Positions 21,896-33,788 of a stretch of 64,000 nucleotides of DNA are shown piece after piece. Position numbers and translations under genes: made by a program. The notes below the pieces were generated by a model. It searched no databases. It was given only the letters and a program-made list of their open reading frames with translations, and was not told where the DNA came from. The stretch comes from Medicago truncatula (lineage: Eukaryota > Streptophyta > Magnoliopsida > Fabales > Fabaceae). The number at the start of each line of letters is the position of its first letter. Positions within the stretch are counted from its first letter, which is position 1. The stretch is from contig NC_053042.1 in NCBI RefSeq assembly GCF_003473485.1, positions 49,315,762 to 49,379,761 of the forward strand. The letters run 5' to 3'.

Positions 21896-22228
21896 TCTAA
21901 ATCTTTATTTCTATAAACTGATCCTAGTCCATCTAATTATAATACAAATGAAAATAACAAAGCAATTTCTCAAGCTGCAAATTTCATTCACTATTAATTA
22001 ACAATGATCCATGAACTGCCAACACTTAAAACAAACATAACATCAAATAAAATAACATCAACATGCTCAAAACAAACATAACTTCAAATAATATAACATA
22101 AACAAAAATCAAGATAAAAATTTGGATTGAAACATGTTCAATGTTCTACATCTTAATATTATAATTAAGGTGATATCAAACTTTGAATGTAGACTTTTGA
22201 ATCTACCCAACTCAAGTCTTGAAATTCT
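21896..22228. other. Intergenic, 3' flank of F-box pseudogene
   Basis: No gene was seen in this stretch. A short near-repeat (AACAAACATAACATCAAATAA against AACAAACATAACTTCAAATAA) occurs at about 22032-22092. Confidence 0.4.
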
Positions 22229-23282
22229 TTATATATCATTTTTGGAATCATAAACAACCCACTTCAAATTCTCTTTCTCTTTGAAGACAAGCAGCACATG
22301 CTTGTCGTCCTCCGAAGTATATAATATCTTTGTAAAAAAGTAACCAGAATCACCAAAGTAAGAAAGACAAATCAATTTAATACAAGACTCCTCCTTATAT
22401 CCGTATTCCTTCATAAGCCAAACATCAAGAGAAGAATGAGAACTTTTTCTAGAAAATATGCACAAGCATTCCCTCATTACACCCAAGGTCAACATATCAA
22501 AATTTCCATAATCAGGCAACGGTATTTCTTGATAAGATTCCTTCCCCAAATGAAGAGAAACAATGGTAGACAAGTCATTTGAATCGTAATATGTCAACCA
22601 ATTAACTGTGCCACTTATGAATATTCCCATGTGACCATAATAAGGAGTCATAGCAGGGAGGTCCTTAATCCTACTCCAAGAGTCTGTGCCCAAAGTATGA
22701 ACTTTAACTTGAGTTTTGCTGAAAGAATGCCAATCATAACAGAACACACTAACAACCTTGTAATTGTCGATGAAAGGGTCATAACCAAAAGCATTTCTAG
22801 TTAAACCATCTTCTTATGGAATTTCTAAAGAGGGTAAATTCTTTACTTTTCTTTCTAATGCAAGGGTTCCACAGAACAGTTTGACGTTTATTGATTGCGG
22901 AAAAAAGGAGACCATCGCAAGAAGCAATTCGGGCATCCCAATAACTTGGAATACTGGGAGAGTAATCAAGTTGTGTGGCTTTAGATGTGAAAATAGATTG
23001 GATTGGAACAGAATCAAGTGGATAAGACATAACCCTTAACTCTTTTGGGGGGGTCCATGACGTTGTGATGAGATGGCGGTGTTTGGTTGACATGCGAAGG
23101 TGATTCTTAGCAAATTTGGGATCAATTGAGATTAGAGAATTCCACGACTTGCATATGCAGCGGAGTTGTAGAAGAAACTTGACCGGGAGTCTACACAATA
23201 TTTCGACAATGATATCGAAAGGAATATAGGTCAGCAGAGGTGGTGTTTGAAGGAATATAAGTCGCTGCTTCTTCTTGATCAC
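22229..23282 (-). pseudogene. F-box protein gene with F-box-associated domain, disrupted
   Basis: The N-terminal half reads an F-box (YIPFDIIVEILCRLPVKFLL, then LRCICKSWNSLIS, then FAKNHLRMST), followed by ASCDGLLF and LWNPCIRK, the usual start of the F-box-associated domain in legume proteins of this kind. The C-terminal half continues NAFGYDPFIDNYKVVSV and on to KWVVYDSKND. The halves lie in different frames. A frame shift sits in the A-rich stretch near 22845-22860, and in the restored frame a TAA remains at 22814-22816. There is also no in-frame ATG: the reading opens with GTG at 23282 after an in-frame stop, and the nearby ATG is in another frame. F-box proteins choose substrates for SCF ubiquitin ligases. 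Three lesions argue that this copy is dead. Confidence 0.8.
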
Positions 23283-24018
23283 GGTTGTTTCCTCTCATAC
23301 GTTTCTTTTTCTCCTTCAAAAGAATATTTGCATAAAAAATATATTATTCTCTTTCAAAATATATTTGCATCAAATCGTTCTTCATACGGTACAAAAATAT
23401 ATTTATTGTCCATAAATATATTTTTAGCACAAAATATATTTGAAACAAATCTTTTATATTTTTAGCAACAATATTCTCCATCCATCAAATTTTGAATCAT
23501 AGTACAACACACATGAAATTGGAACGTGACCAAAAAAATTGGGAAAAAGCCGCGTCTTTACAGGAAAAAAAACCTATTAAATTTCATGGGTTTGATATAG
23601 TGGTAGGTTGATAAAGAGTTCACGTAAGGATTTAGGTTTAACTCTTGTTGTCGATATGATGACCCGATAGATGATATATTATAAGTGTTTGCAGAGTTTT
23701 GATGTCTGTTTTGATCTTATGAGCCCTTAAGCTCAACTCACATAAACTTTATATCTTTAAAAAAGTCTTGAACTAAAGAGTTTCTGGGTTTGAATGTAAA
23801 TATTTTTACAAATGTTCGTTGAGCCCTAAGGTTCGTAACCCTTTACCCTAAATATATATTTTTTAATAAATAGAAGACTGGCTATATTGATTACAAAAAA
23901 ATAGTGACTTTTATCTTTTTTTTAGTCTCTTAATAAAATAGATGATTCTTTTAAGTTCGATTATTGGATTTCAAACAATGTGTGTGATAGAAAGACTAAC
24001 TTTTTTTTACAAAGGTTT
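23283..24018. other. Intergenic, no gene seen
   Basis: The former promoter side of the F-box pseudogene, with repeated AAATATATTT-type strings at 23330-23460. Nothing codes. Confidence 0.4.
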
Positions 24019-24445
24019 AGAAATTAATTTGATTGATCCTCGTGAGCATAGCTTATTTTTTTTAAGATAACTTAGTTGGTATAGATATTACAATATGTAG
24101 GAACTAATGTTCAAATCCTAATACCATACTTATTAACCTTAAGCGGTAACATTTTGGTCACTAGTCTATTTGACAAAAAAACTAACTTGATCGATTAAAA
24201 AATGTGTATAACCTATCTATTACATTTGTATAGTCCATGGTTCAAATATGAGAGAAAGAAAGTTTAGAAACCAAAGAGTTTGAGTTTTTGATTGATCCCT
24301 GTGAGTATAGCTCAGTTTTTTTTAAGATAAATTAGTTGGTAGAGATATTGTAATATGTACGAATTGAGGTTCAAATCATAGATACCTTGCTTATTCACTT
24401 TAAAGGGTAAAGTTATGGTCAATAGGTTACTTGACAAAAAATAAA
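24019..24445. repeat. Imperfect tandem duplication of a SINE-like unit
   Basis: Two related blocks, 259 bases apart, start at GATTGATCC (24031 and 24290). Each runs through GTGAG-ATAGCT, TTAGTTGGTA, ATATTG or ATATTA, AATATGTA and GGTTCAAATC-like B-box remnants to a GGTCAATAG or GGTCACTAG region. The A and B boxes mark SINE ancestry. Confidence 0.5.
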
Positions 24446-24564
24446 ACTAAGAAATTCAATGAATTTGAAGAATAAGGATTTAAATTTATACACATGTATA
24501 TATATATATATATAATCTAACTCTTCTTTTCAATAAATAAAGTGTGATTAAGAGGGATGTAGAG

Positions 24565-24625
24565 AAAAGTTAGCTCACTTGGTTAAAGATCTAAGATTCG
24601 AATCTTGGTAAGAGACAAAATATTA
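24565..24625 (+). mobile_element. Short SINE-like fragment
   Basis: It has an A-box-like GTTAGCTCACTTGGTTAAAG and a B-box-like AAGATTCGAATCTTGG only about 20 bases later, which is too close for a functional tRNA. It reads as a SINE with an internal deletion. Confidence 0.35.
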
Positions 24626-24933
24626 ACATTCTAACATTTGTCATTAAAAAAATATTGGAGTTGTGTGCATTTAGAAGGTATGGCTATATTACAACCGATC
24701 ACATATGGATTGTCCGATCAAGATCAGATGACTCATATTTAAAGTTCGAATTGAAAATCTAAACTCTCCAATCAAGATCGAATGATCCATACGTGTCGAC
24801 CACATGCAGTTAAACTACACTCAATTCAAATCCCTATGCATTTGGATGTCAGTTGGGTGGGATTTGAACGTGAAAGCAAACATGTGCTAATTAATTTAGT
24901 TTGGGGAAGCAATTTGGTGTTTTGATTTTTAGA

Positions 24934-25509
24934 GGTAAATTAGTCCCTCTTATTTATTTATTTTTTAAAATTTTGAATCATTTTAGAAAAAGCTCAAATT
25001 TGTCCCTCCAAGGATATTCTATTCCCACTTACTCCATTAAATCCTAATTTTTTCCATCAACATTTACAATTCATTTTGAGACTATGGGAGAAAACACATG
25101 GAAACCGAACCACTACCTTGTATGACTTACCCACCGTCCTTTCCCTTTCATCTGATGTTGGGACTATTGAATGCAATTCTTTCCATTAAAGGAACAAAAT
25201 CAAAACTAACCTTAAATGGAAGGAATTGAAATTCAGCAATATTAACCTTAGATGGAGGAAGATCAACTTTGAACGACGACGGATAGGTCAAATAAGATGG
25301 TGGTTCGGTTTCTATGCCATGATTTCTCTCATTTTATCAATCGGAGTAATTAAGTTTGATGTGATTAGAAGATTAGGATGTAACGAAATAATTAAGGATA
25401 AAATATTTTAAGAGGGACTTATTTGACACAACTTACTAAGGGACTAATACAAGCCTTTTAAAAAATAATTCAAAATTAAAAAAAGTATGAGAGATTAACT
25501 AATTTAGCC
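24934..25509. repeat. MITE-like inverted repeat, about 580 bp
   Basis: The left arm GGTAAATTAGTCCCTC (24934) continues through TTTTAAAATTTTGAAT. It pairs with the right arm (about 25415-25509), which ends AACTAATTTAGCC. The inside has no convincing gene. Confidence 0.55.
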
Positions 25510-26106
25510 TAAGAAATTGACACAACAATGTTTTCCACATTGGCATTTGTAATCACCATTTCATCTCTTTAACCTTACACACGGATAATCAACCAATCAA
25601 ATTGGACTTAAAATCAACAGAGGGACCAATTTATCTATCTATAAAAAAAATTGCAAGAGACTATCTCTTTTATAGAGATTAAACATATATTTAATATAGC
25701 ACGTCTGTATGTTATAATCGCGGTAACTCAACGGGATTTTCTAAAACTTAACTCCAAGGTGGTCTGTGTATCAAACATACAATAAATTGAGTTGCTTGAA
25801 AATTTTGAAGATAAAAATGAGTCTTTAATTTTTTTACATTTTTGGTTTATGAAAAGAAGACAAACGAATAAGACCTTTTTTGGTGGTTGTCGGGATTCAA
25901 ACAGCAGATCTTGAGTTAAGTTCACGACCGCACAACCGAACAAGACCAATAATATGAGACAATACTCTTATTAACTAAGCACAAGACCAATAATATGAGA
26001 CAATACTCCTATTAACTAAGCACACTTGTCTTCATATAAGTAACAAAGCCTCCAAGTAACGCCATTTCACCAGCTCTGTTAACAACAAAACAAAAGAGCA
26101 GTCACA
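25510..26106. other. Spacer and promoter of the TMEM161-like gene
   Basis: No gene was seen. A 41-base unit is tandemly repeated at 25940-25980 and 25981-26021 (AATAATATGAGACAATACTC) with one mismatch, ending about 85 bases before the ATG at 26107. Confidence 0.5.
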
Positions 26107-27468
26107 ATGCTTGAGTTCGTTCTATTCTACAAGAACCCATTACTCCACGCATCACTCTCCATAATCCTCGCTTTAACCCTATCCTTCTTCAGAATCCCAA
26201 TCCTCTTTCTCTACGCTCTTCAAACCTACATCCACCCCGATTCTCAACCCCAATCCAATGGCCTCAAAGCCGCCATTCGCCGCCCCGGCACCGACGGAAC
26301 CACCACCGAGCTCCGAAAGAGGAACAAGTCAAAGGAAAAACCCGATTTCGACGAAAACAATGCTCAGATCTTTAGAATCAGGCTTGATCAAAGTCACCTT
26401 CAATCTCGTCTTTATATTGATCAGTATTGTGTTGCTTTTACTGTTTCTTTTGTTACCCTTTTCGCTATTTTGCTTCAGAAGTTTTTGGATTGTGATGACA
26501 ATAATGGGTTGTTGGCAAATGGGGTTTTTGTTCCGATTTTGTTATCAATTTTGAGTCTTTATACTTGGGGAATGTTGTTTGTTAAGGTTACTTTTGAGAG
26601 ATCTGCGTCGAGGAGGTCAGAGAAACAATTAAGCGTTGTTTTTGGGGTTTTAGGGGTTTTTTTAGGATTGTTTTTTGTTCCTGAAGTTGCTTCTTTGGTT
26701 TTGGATTTTGATTTTGGGGTTTCTGTTGATGGGTTTTGGAGGGTTTTGATATCTGTGATGATGGGTTGTCTTGCTTGTTTTATGTTCATTCCTGCTATAC
26801 GAAGTGCAAGATCTTTTTGGCTTGGAACTGATCAGATTCGTTGTAATTTGTCGATGATAACTTGTGGGTTTTTTAACCGAACGATCTTGTATGTGAATCA
26901 AATCTTGCTTATTTTTGTTGCTTTGATGTGGATTACGCCGCTGGCTGAGATTTTTGTAAACAAAAACTACAATAACAGTAATGGAAATAGTGCAACAAGG
27001 AGTGGAGTTGGTAATGTTGAGAGAGTGGTAGGGAATGTAGGGTTCTCGCCATCTGATTTTGACAACTTTAGGCGCTGGTGCTTGTTGGGATCAAGTTTGT
27101 TGCAGATTGTGGCTTTAAGGGCGAACCTGCAAATGTATCTCAATGAAGCTTTGTTGTCTTGGTACCAAAGACTTCATGGTGGCAAAGTTCCTGAATTGGA
27201 TTACAGTAGAGCAAAGATGTTCCTGCATAATCACTACTTGTGTCTTGTGGTTTTGCAATTTCTTGGCCCTCCTGTGTTGGTACTCACCTTTCTTGGCTTG
27301 TCTCAGATTGATGGTCCTTCCTTTGAAAATTTCCCATTGGCATTGCCTGGCTCTGCTTTTTTCAAGGAGGTTGCATTGTTTTTGGCTTGGTGGGTGACCT
27401 TTCTATGGGCGATATTCTCTTCAGTGATCCTTTTGCTACATCGCCACTGTATTTTGTATGTTTCTTGA
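26107..27468 (+). CDS. TMEM161-like multipass membrane protein (Tmemb_161AB family)
   Basis: A single-exon 453-residue protein has about eight to ten hydrophobic segments. It opens MLEFVLFYKNPLLHASLSII and LALTLSFFRIPILFLYALQT, then a polar loop with GLKAAIRRPGTDG, the pattern I associate with plant relatives of animal transmembrane protein 161A/B. Later segments include CVAFTVSFVTLFAILLQKFL, LLSILSLYTWGMLFV, MMGCLACFMFIPAI, ILLIFVALMWITPLAEIFV and WWVTFLWAIFSSVILLLHRH, ending CILYVS. The molecular role of the family is poorly defined. Residues 288-310 are Asn- and Gly-rich and probably a loop. The start is the first ATG, directly before a hydrophobic segment. The family call is from pattern memory. 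The gene itself is clear, being long, intact and with protein-like composition throughout. Confidence 0.85.
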   Translation: MLEFVLFYKNPLLHASLSIILALTLSFFRIPILFLYALQTYIHPDSQPQSNGLKAAIRRPGTDGTTTELRKRNKSKEKPDFDENNAQIFRIRLDQSHLQSRLYIDQYCVAFTVSFVTLFAILLQKFLDCDDNNGLLANGVFVPILLSILSLYTWGMLFVKVTFERSASRRSEKQLSVVFGVLGVFLGLFFVPEVASLVLDFDFGVSVDGFWRVLISVMMGCLACFMFIPAIRSARSFWLGTDQIRCNLSMITCGFFNRTILYVNQILLIFVALMWITPLAEIFVNKNYNNSNGNSATRSGVGNVERVVGNVGFSPSDFDNFRRWCLLGSSLLQIVALRANLQMYLNEALLSWYQRLHGGKVPELDYSRAKMFLHNHYLCLVVLQFLGPPVLVLTFLGLSQIDGPSFENFPLALPGSAFFKEVALFLAWWVTFLWAIFSSVILLLHRHCILYVS

Positions 27469-30400
27469 ACCTTTGTTTTCTACGGCACGGTTTTATTGGG
27501 TTAGCCTTTTGTTGTAAGTTGAACACGTTTTTTTTTAGAATTTTGAGAAGAGTGAGAAAATTATTGGATTTATAGCATAAGTTTTGCAGGTTAGTCTGCT
27601 CATTATGATTCTTTAGTTAACTTCAATACATTCAATTATGACTGACTTGTATGTTATAGTTATTATTGGACATGAGAATCATATACATTAAACTGATTAT
27701 AGAAAGACCAAAATTATATGGTATTTCACATTCCCTCCAAAATTTCGTGCAAAACTACACAATTATAATTCGTAAGTAAGAGTTAGATATGATGTATGAC
27801 TCTATGCTAGAAATAGAATCAATTGCCGGCTCATCATGCTATTAATGGGCAAGCCTAGCAACCTGTATAAGCCATTTGTGTACTTTCCTTTAACTAAACC
27901 TTGTCATGTTTATGCTGGAAACAATTTAGATGGTATTATTTTAGTTATTTCGTGTCCAATTATGGCATTGCTACATCTGTGCCGTCGGCTGCTTTCTTTC
28001 TTCGCCTACACGACAACAGTGTATGAAAAATGGAAATAAAGTTAAATCTGGGCATGAGTGTTAAATTGTTTCAAGATCTATGTTTGTTGCACTTATATAC
28101 AATATATATCGCATGCATGATAGATTCATTGCGGTTCATTTAAGTATAATTATGAACACTAGAAGTGTAGGTAACATATTATCTAGTTTTGGAATTGTGT
28201 TGAATATATAAACAAATAATAACTATTATATTCCGGTGTAAACTTATTGGCCCATCATTTTCTGCGATAAGAATAGCCGGTGTGTAAACGGAGACTTGAA
28301 ACCTATGTATTTTGAGGTCTTAATTTTGCAATATGATTTCCGTTCATAATAATAATTGATTCTTTGTGTCTGCATAGCGTATCACATGTCTGTTGGTATG
28401 ATAATGTGTGTACACATGACGCACTACTTCTGTGTTGCACATTGGTGCCACTCAATTGCTGAAATCAACTCACTATTGTAGAATTATTATTGAGAGGCTG
28501 TCTTCAATTGTTATGGTACTATATATTTATGCTTGCATGTTCATCAAGTCATTAGAGAGCTATTTTCATTTAGAGTAGTGCTATTTTGGCCAACATGTTC
28601 TATGAAAAATGTAGCATCGTTTGTTTTAGCTTCAACTACTTCGGATTGCTTTGAGAATACATAAGGCTTTAAGCTTAAGCATGTAATGTCATGGTAGCCC
28701 AATTTCAGATTCTAGGATAGCGGTAACATGGATTATTGCAGTTAACATGTAAGTTTTATGCAGCTCCTTGCAGCATTTCAGATGTGACTATTTACATATA
28801 AAATCACATTTTCGGGCAGTGCATTTACTAATGTCTTGACATCAGTGTTGCAATTCCTATACAAGTATGACAGATGTGCTATGTTACATTGTTAGCAATA
28901 TATTAGTTAATAATGATCTCTAAAGGTTATAGACCATTTTCAATCAAATTCCAACACTAATGCTGGAGTTTGAAGGGAGTTAAAGTATGCTTTCTCGTAT
29001 TCATTATGTCACCAGACTGTAAACAGTTCTGTACACAATTGTTTATTCCTAATGGGAAAAAAACTATGCATGTGTGAGGACTTGTGCAATGTGTTGTTTG
29101 AAAATATATTGTTTGAAACTATGCCTGTTTCCCATGATCTTTCTTGGTTGAAAGTGTATATTTCAACCTTGAAGCTCTTGGTTCAAAACTGGAGTCTACC
29201 GAATTCAGAAATATATTGGTCTACCGAATTCAGAAATATATTGTTTATATCTATATATTGTTTATGCTTCAAGTAAACTTGTTTGAAAATAACTCTAGAA
29301 TATGATACAACACATCCCACATTTATCAAGAGTCACTTTTGTAAGTGTTTTTTTGAAAGTAGAGAAACCTCATCTACTGATAACATATGTAGTCTGTTCA
29401 TTGTGGATGTACTGAAGTTATGATTGACTTTTCTTTTGGTTTTATTAGTATTGCAAATAAGACGGTACAATGGTCAATAATGTATCGATCTTTCTGATTT
29501 GTAGTACCTTTAAGCCCAAGTCAATTTCCATTCTCTATTCTCTATAGTGGAATGGAACTTTTGGTGTGGTAATGGTATTAAATGGTATTAATTGCTTCTG
29601 AGGATGAAAGAGTGCTAATGAGACTTATTTGAGGTTGTCTGACGTTATACTCTAGATTTTAGGTGTCTGTTCCATTTCCTGTTGTATGGAAATTTTTACT
29701 TGCAGTGTCATATAGCCATAGGAGGAGGTACTAGGAAGATATGTAATCTGAACCAACTATTATGAAACTCTGATTCTAACTCGTTTTAGATAGGCATTTA
29801 TTGACGATAATTACCATCAAATTTTAAAAATATACAAATAAATGTTGGTCCTTTGGGATAGAAGCCATGAAATTCCCTGGAAATAGAAAAAAAAAACTAA
29901 GAAACCGGACAGAGCACAGAAAACATAACAAACATTTGCAGCTAGTGAATTGACCTGTAACGATTTGTCTTAATTTTCATTTTATCTTTTCTTTTTGATA
30001 CACTATCATATAAATGATGGATAGTAGTGTGTTCTTGGTTCTACTTGGGAAAATAAGTTAAAAAATGGATAGAGTGCAAGACCGAGACAGAGATGGTTAG
30101 AGTGTAGTACTAGTACCTAGCAAGGGAACACGATGGAGTGTTACCTAGGTGTTTTGCTTCTTTTTTTTGTAAGTATTTTTGGACTCACAAATAATGCAGT
30201 CTTCCGTTGATCTCTACTTATGTTTTGAGCGATCAGAGATAAAGAATGAGCCATCAGTGAAAGTGGACATGTCATATGTGTTTTTCTTATGCCATCTTTG
30301 TTGTTCACTCTTCGTTGGCATGTTTATGGTCAAAGAAGCTTATGTGTTGATATCTAATTTTAAATCAATAGCATATTCTCCTTTGGATAACATAATAACA

Positions 30401-30810
30401 TAACTTGGAATAATTTGGTTACTTTGAAATAGTTATCAAATGTTTGCTTGAGGATTGTTAGATGATCGACTTTCAACTAAAGATAATTTGATTCGTACAA
30501 GGATAGAGGCGGGCTAGGTGGGGACTGGAGAGGGCCATGGCAAAATACAGGGAACTGGTTTTGAAGAGATAAACTACAAAAAAAATTATAAAAAGGAAAA
30601 CAAAGGGATAAACTAAAATCAAAGAAAATCGAATAAGAAGGAGAATAAAAAGATAAACTATAATAATTTGTTATTTTTAAATATGGGAAATTAATTTTAA
30701 ATTTTACAATATGACTATTAAACACATACAACTTTTCCTCTCAAAAGAAAAACTTTCACAATAGAATTTAATTTTGAGATGGAAAAAGATTCATGTTGGT
30801 CTTAATGTTT
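27469..30810. other. Long intergenic region, no gene seen
   Basis: The first few hundred bases are probably the 3' untranslated region of the TMEM161-like gene. A perfect 25-bp tandem repeat (GTCTACCGAATTCAGAAATA...) lies at 29194-29243. No ORF has recognisable domains, and no tRNA or known miRNA sequence was noticed by eye. Confidence 0.45.
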
Positions 30811-30893
30811 TCGTGAGTTTAGCTCAGTTGGTATGAACAATGCATAAAATATGTAAGGTCTGGAGTTCGAATTCCGACCACCACAAAAAAAAA
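30811..30893 (+). mobile_element. tRNA-derived SINE-like copy
   Basis: The A-box region GTGAGTTTAGCTCAGTTGG and B-box region GGAGTTCGAATTCC are better preserved than in the relative at 6911-6990. The copy ends CCACCAC followed by an A tract. A real tRNA is ruled out by the AATGCATAAAATATG insert and the lack of acceptor-stem pairing. Confidence 0.65.
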
Positions 30894-31116
30894 TGATTAT
30901 CTTTTTTTAAAAGTAGTTATTGAACGATTTGAAATATAAAAAAAAAATTAAAAGGTGAACGGTTTGGAATAATTGTATGTAATGGATTATAAAATTTTCA
31001 TTTAATTTATAATGAAAAACATAAAGATACCTATAATATTTAATTTAAAATAAAATTAGATAAGGATTAATTTCCTAATTATTTTGACAGCGTGAATACG
31101 GTATAATTATTATTGA

Positions 31117-31128
31117 GAACATTCTAGA
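31117..31128 (+). promoter_or_regulatory. Heat shock element before the SAP gene
   Basis: GAACATTCTAGA fits the alternating nGAAnnTTCnnGA(A)n rule with two full modules and a partial third. It lies about 15 bases upstream of the TATA box and 127 bases upstream of the ATG. Confidence 0.55.
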
Positions 31129-31142
31129 TCTTACGGTTACCC

Positions 31143-31151
31143 TTATAAAAT
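31143..31151 (+). promoter_or_regulatory. TATA box of the SAP gene
   Basis: TTATAAAAT sits 104 bases before the ATG at 31255, leaving a leader of roughly 70-80 bases. Confidence 0.55.
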
Positions 31152-31254
31152 AACACAACCTATTCAATCATCAAACCAAACATAGTGTAAGTTTGCGATT
31201 ACCTTCAAAGATCTATTTCACTTTTTTCTTTAGTCAAAAATTAAGTGAAACAAC

Positions 31255-31680
31255 ATGGTTCCAACACTCTGTCTCAATGGTTGCGGCTTTTATGGTTCTC
31301 CTTCAAAAAATAACCTTTGTTCAAAGTGTTACAACGATTATCTCAAAGAAAACATCAAAAAATCAAACGAGGAAAGCTTTGTTCATGAGTCATCATCTAC
31401 TTGTCCTTCAAAGAATCCTATTAATGATTTTTGTGATGTTGTGGAAGCTATTTCTCTCATTGACAATGAGAACATGAAGAAGAAGAAAAATAGGTGCAAG
31501 AGTTGCAACAAGAAGGTTGGACCATTAGGGTTCGAGTGTCGTTGTGGCGACGTGTTTTGTGGAATGCATAGATACCCAGAAGAACATGACTGCACAGTGA
31601 ATTTAAAGGAGATTGGTCGCCAAATATTGGATAAACAAAATCCTTTATGTATGGGTGATAAGTTAGAACACCGAATCTAA
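31255..31680 (+). CDS. A20/AN1 zinc finger stress-associated protein (SAP)
   Basis: The 141-residue intronless protein has an N-terminal A20 finger (ligands C6, C10, C22 and C25; the core reads NGCGFYGSP) and a C-terminal AN1 finger. The AN1 ligands are C81, C84, C95, C97, C102, H105, H111 and C113, in RCKSC, ECRCGDVFCGMH and EEHDC. The linker is polar and variable. The C-terminal tail LKEIGRQILDKQNP matches the usual tail after AN1. Plant SAPs bind ubiquitin or act as ubiquitin ligases and are induced by heat, salt, cold and drought. A heat shock element and TATA box lie directly upstream, which fits heat induction. At 141 residues it is slightly shorter than many plant SAPs of 160-170, mostly in the linker. 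All metal ligands are intact, so it should be functional. Confidence 0.93.
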   Translation: MVPTLCLNGCGFYGSPSKNNLCSKCYNDYLKENIKKSNEESFVHESSSTCPSKNPINDFCDVVEAISLIDNENMKKKKNRCKSCNKKVGPLGFECRCGDVFCGMHRYPEEHDCTVNLKEIGRQILDKQNPLCMGDKLEHRI

Positions 31681-33135
31681 AGATAGTCAATATTTCTATT
31701 TCTTTTAGTTTCTTCTTTTTTTGAAGAAAGTTTTTTCTTTTTCATAGGAAGTTTTTTTTATTTTAGTTTTTTATAACAAGAATTGTAAACATTTCAATTC
31801 TTTATGATTTTTTTTGGGGTCAAATGAATATATATTTGTTATTATTAATCATTCATTGTTTCTTAACTATGACATATTTTAAGGTATTAGCATTGTTGCA
31901 ATTTGAATTATAATTAGTAACTATACCTTCGAATTATTTTTATTTGAATTATAATTTATATTTGTAACTATGACCGTTGAATCGTTGGATACATGTAATC
32001 ATAATTATCTTTTTATTGATGCAATTTGAATTATGCTTATTTTATATATCTTGTCTATTGAGCGAATTTACCTTGTGAATCTGCTAACCCTAGGTTTCAT
32101 AACGAAATGTAATTTATCGAGAAATCAGGAGATAATTAGTATGACATAGTCTGCCACACTTTTATGCCTTTGGATTTTGATAACATAAGTCCGCTACTAA
32201 CCCTTTGGGGGCAATATTACATAAATTATACCTTGAGGTGTAACTAGGATTGCTCTACTTTGTTATGCGTTATGACCATAAACCTCAAACCGTAGCAGTT
32301 GAATTAGGAACTTGATTTACCCAACGAGGAGATAGGGGATCAGAGGAATCCTTATTGTTTCACCATTTTCGTTCATTCTCTTTTATTTATTCTCGTTATT
32401 TTGCAAGCAACAAATCTTATGCGGAAAAAAAAAAAAAAAAAAAAAACATTACCGAGTAGGAAACTCACAATCTCTATGGAGACTATATCTACTTACTATT
32501 TTATTGCTCGTGCGATGTGGTACAATTATCGAATTTCATCATTAAGTATTGTTGATTTTTCAATAAGTCGGTTGTATTTTACTTATCTTTATTTTTCTCC
32601 TAAATATTCAAAAAATTCCAAAAATATTTGTTTTTATTATTTTGCTTTGTTTTAATTTTCAGCAAGGTATTCTAAAATACTTATTTGTATTTTATGTTGT
32701 TATATTTAGTCAAATATTCTAAAAAAAGATTTACAAAAACCATAAACCCTAACAAGAAGCAATTCTCTATCGTACACAATGCAAATATTTATCAATTATA
32801 CAAAAGTGAAATATGCCTTTTATTATTAATGCATTTCACCTTCAATAAAATTATTAAAGTATATCTTGAATATTTTCTAAATAAAACTGAAGAAATTTAT
32901 AATATAAAAAAGCGTAAATACCTTCCTTAGTTTTTTAAGTTAGATGTCTATACTTTAACCTTTTTTTTTTAAAGAATGTCTATACTTTAACTTGGATAGT
33001 CTATGTCATGTTAGTTTTTATATTTTCATTCCAATACCATTTTATACCACTACTCTTATTTTAAATGAAATGTATTAAATTATCGTAAATTTATGGTATC
33101 GATAAGATATTTTTTGAGCGGTATACAACTATGAA
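31681..33135. other. Intergenic, no gene seen
   Basis: AT-rich with a poly-A run (about 32426-32446). Two plus-strand ORFs between 32401 and 32930 are low-complexity (poly-Lys, Tyr/Phe-rich) and are not taken as genes. Confidence 0.45.
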
Positions 33136-33788
33136 TTTAATTGTGGTGCACTGACTGTGTAAAGACACTTTAGACCGTCAACCAATAGAATGCTGTCATT
33201 TCATTTTCTCATTTAATATAATTAATTGAATTAAAAAATAAAATTAATTCCATTGATTGCAATGACATGATATTCTATTTCGACGCCGTTGTCCACAGCT
33301 TAAACCCACAAGCCCAACATCCTTAAAAGACAATTGAAGGATGAGAATACCATTTTAACGCACAACCAAGATGGTATTGTTTCCTTCAGGAAAATACCAC
33401 ATCACACTGCCCTTTTTCTTTAACGAAAACAAAAAAATAATACTCTTGGTTGGTTGAGTCTGAATAAAAACATCTGATTATAAAAATTGGAGGGCCAGAA
33501 TCTAGTATCACAATGCAATGATACAATTTATTAGTTTTGATGTTGCCGCAGATGTTGTATGTGCAAACATGCTGCTATCATGAATCTGCTAAACCTCAGC
33601 ACATCCGTTTGTTAATCAATAGTGTTTGTAAAAACTCCACCATGATTGCCACCGTTGCTGCGCTATAACTGGCATGGAAGATAAATTGGAAGTTTTCGTT
33701 GAGGATTAATTAGTATTAATCTCATTAAAAGAGAAAATGAAATGGCAGCGTTCTATTGGTTGATTGTGTAAAGTGTACCACAATTAAA
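33136..33788. repeat. MITE, about 650 bp, upstream of the HsfB gene
   Basis: The left terminus TTTAATTGTGGTGCACTGAC and following GTCAACCAATAGAATGCTG are the complement of the right terminus (GCGTTCTATTGGTTGATTG and CCACAATTAAA). Both arms are about 90 bases. The inside is non-coding. The target duplication is not clear because the ends are themselves near-palindromic. Confidence 0.65.

Noticed and set aside
26258-26901. ORFs in other frames of the TMEM161-like gene
   Set aside because: They overlap a long intact membrane-protein ORF and show only skewed composition.
30811-30893. Possible tRNA gene
   Set aside because: It has A- and B-box-like motifs but no acceptor stem, wrong spacing and an A-rich tail, so it is a SINE.
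32401-32930. Two plus-strand ORFs starting with or rich in Lys, Tyr and Phe
   Set aside because: They arise from a poly-A run and AT-rich DNA and have no protein-like pattern.
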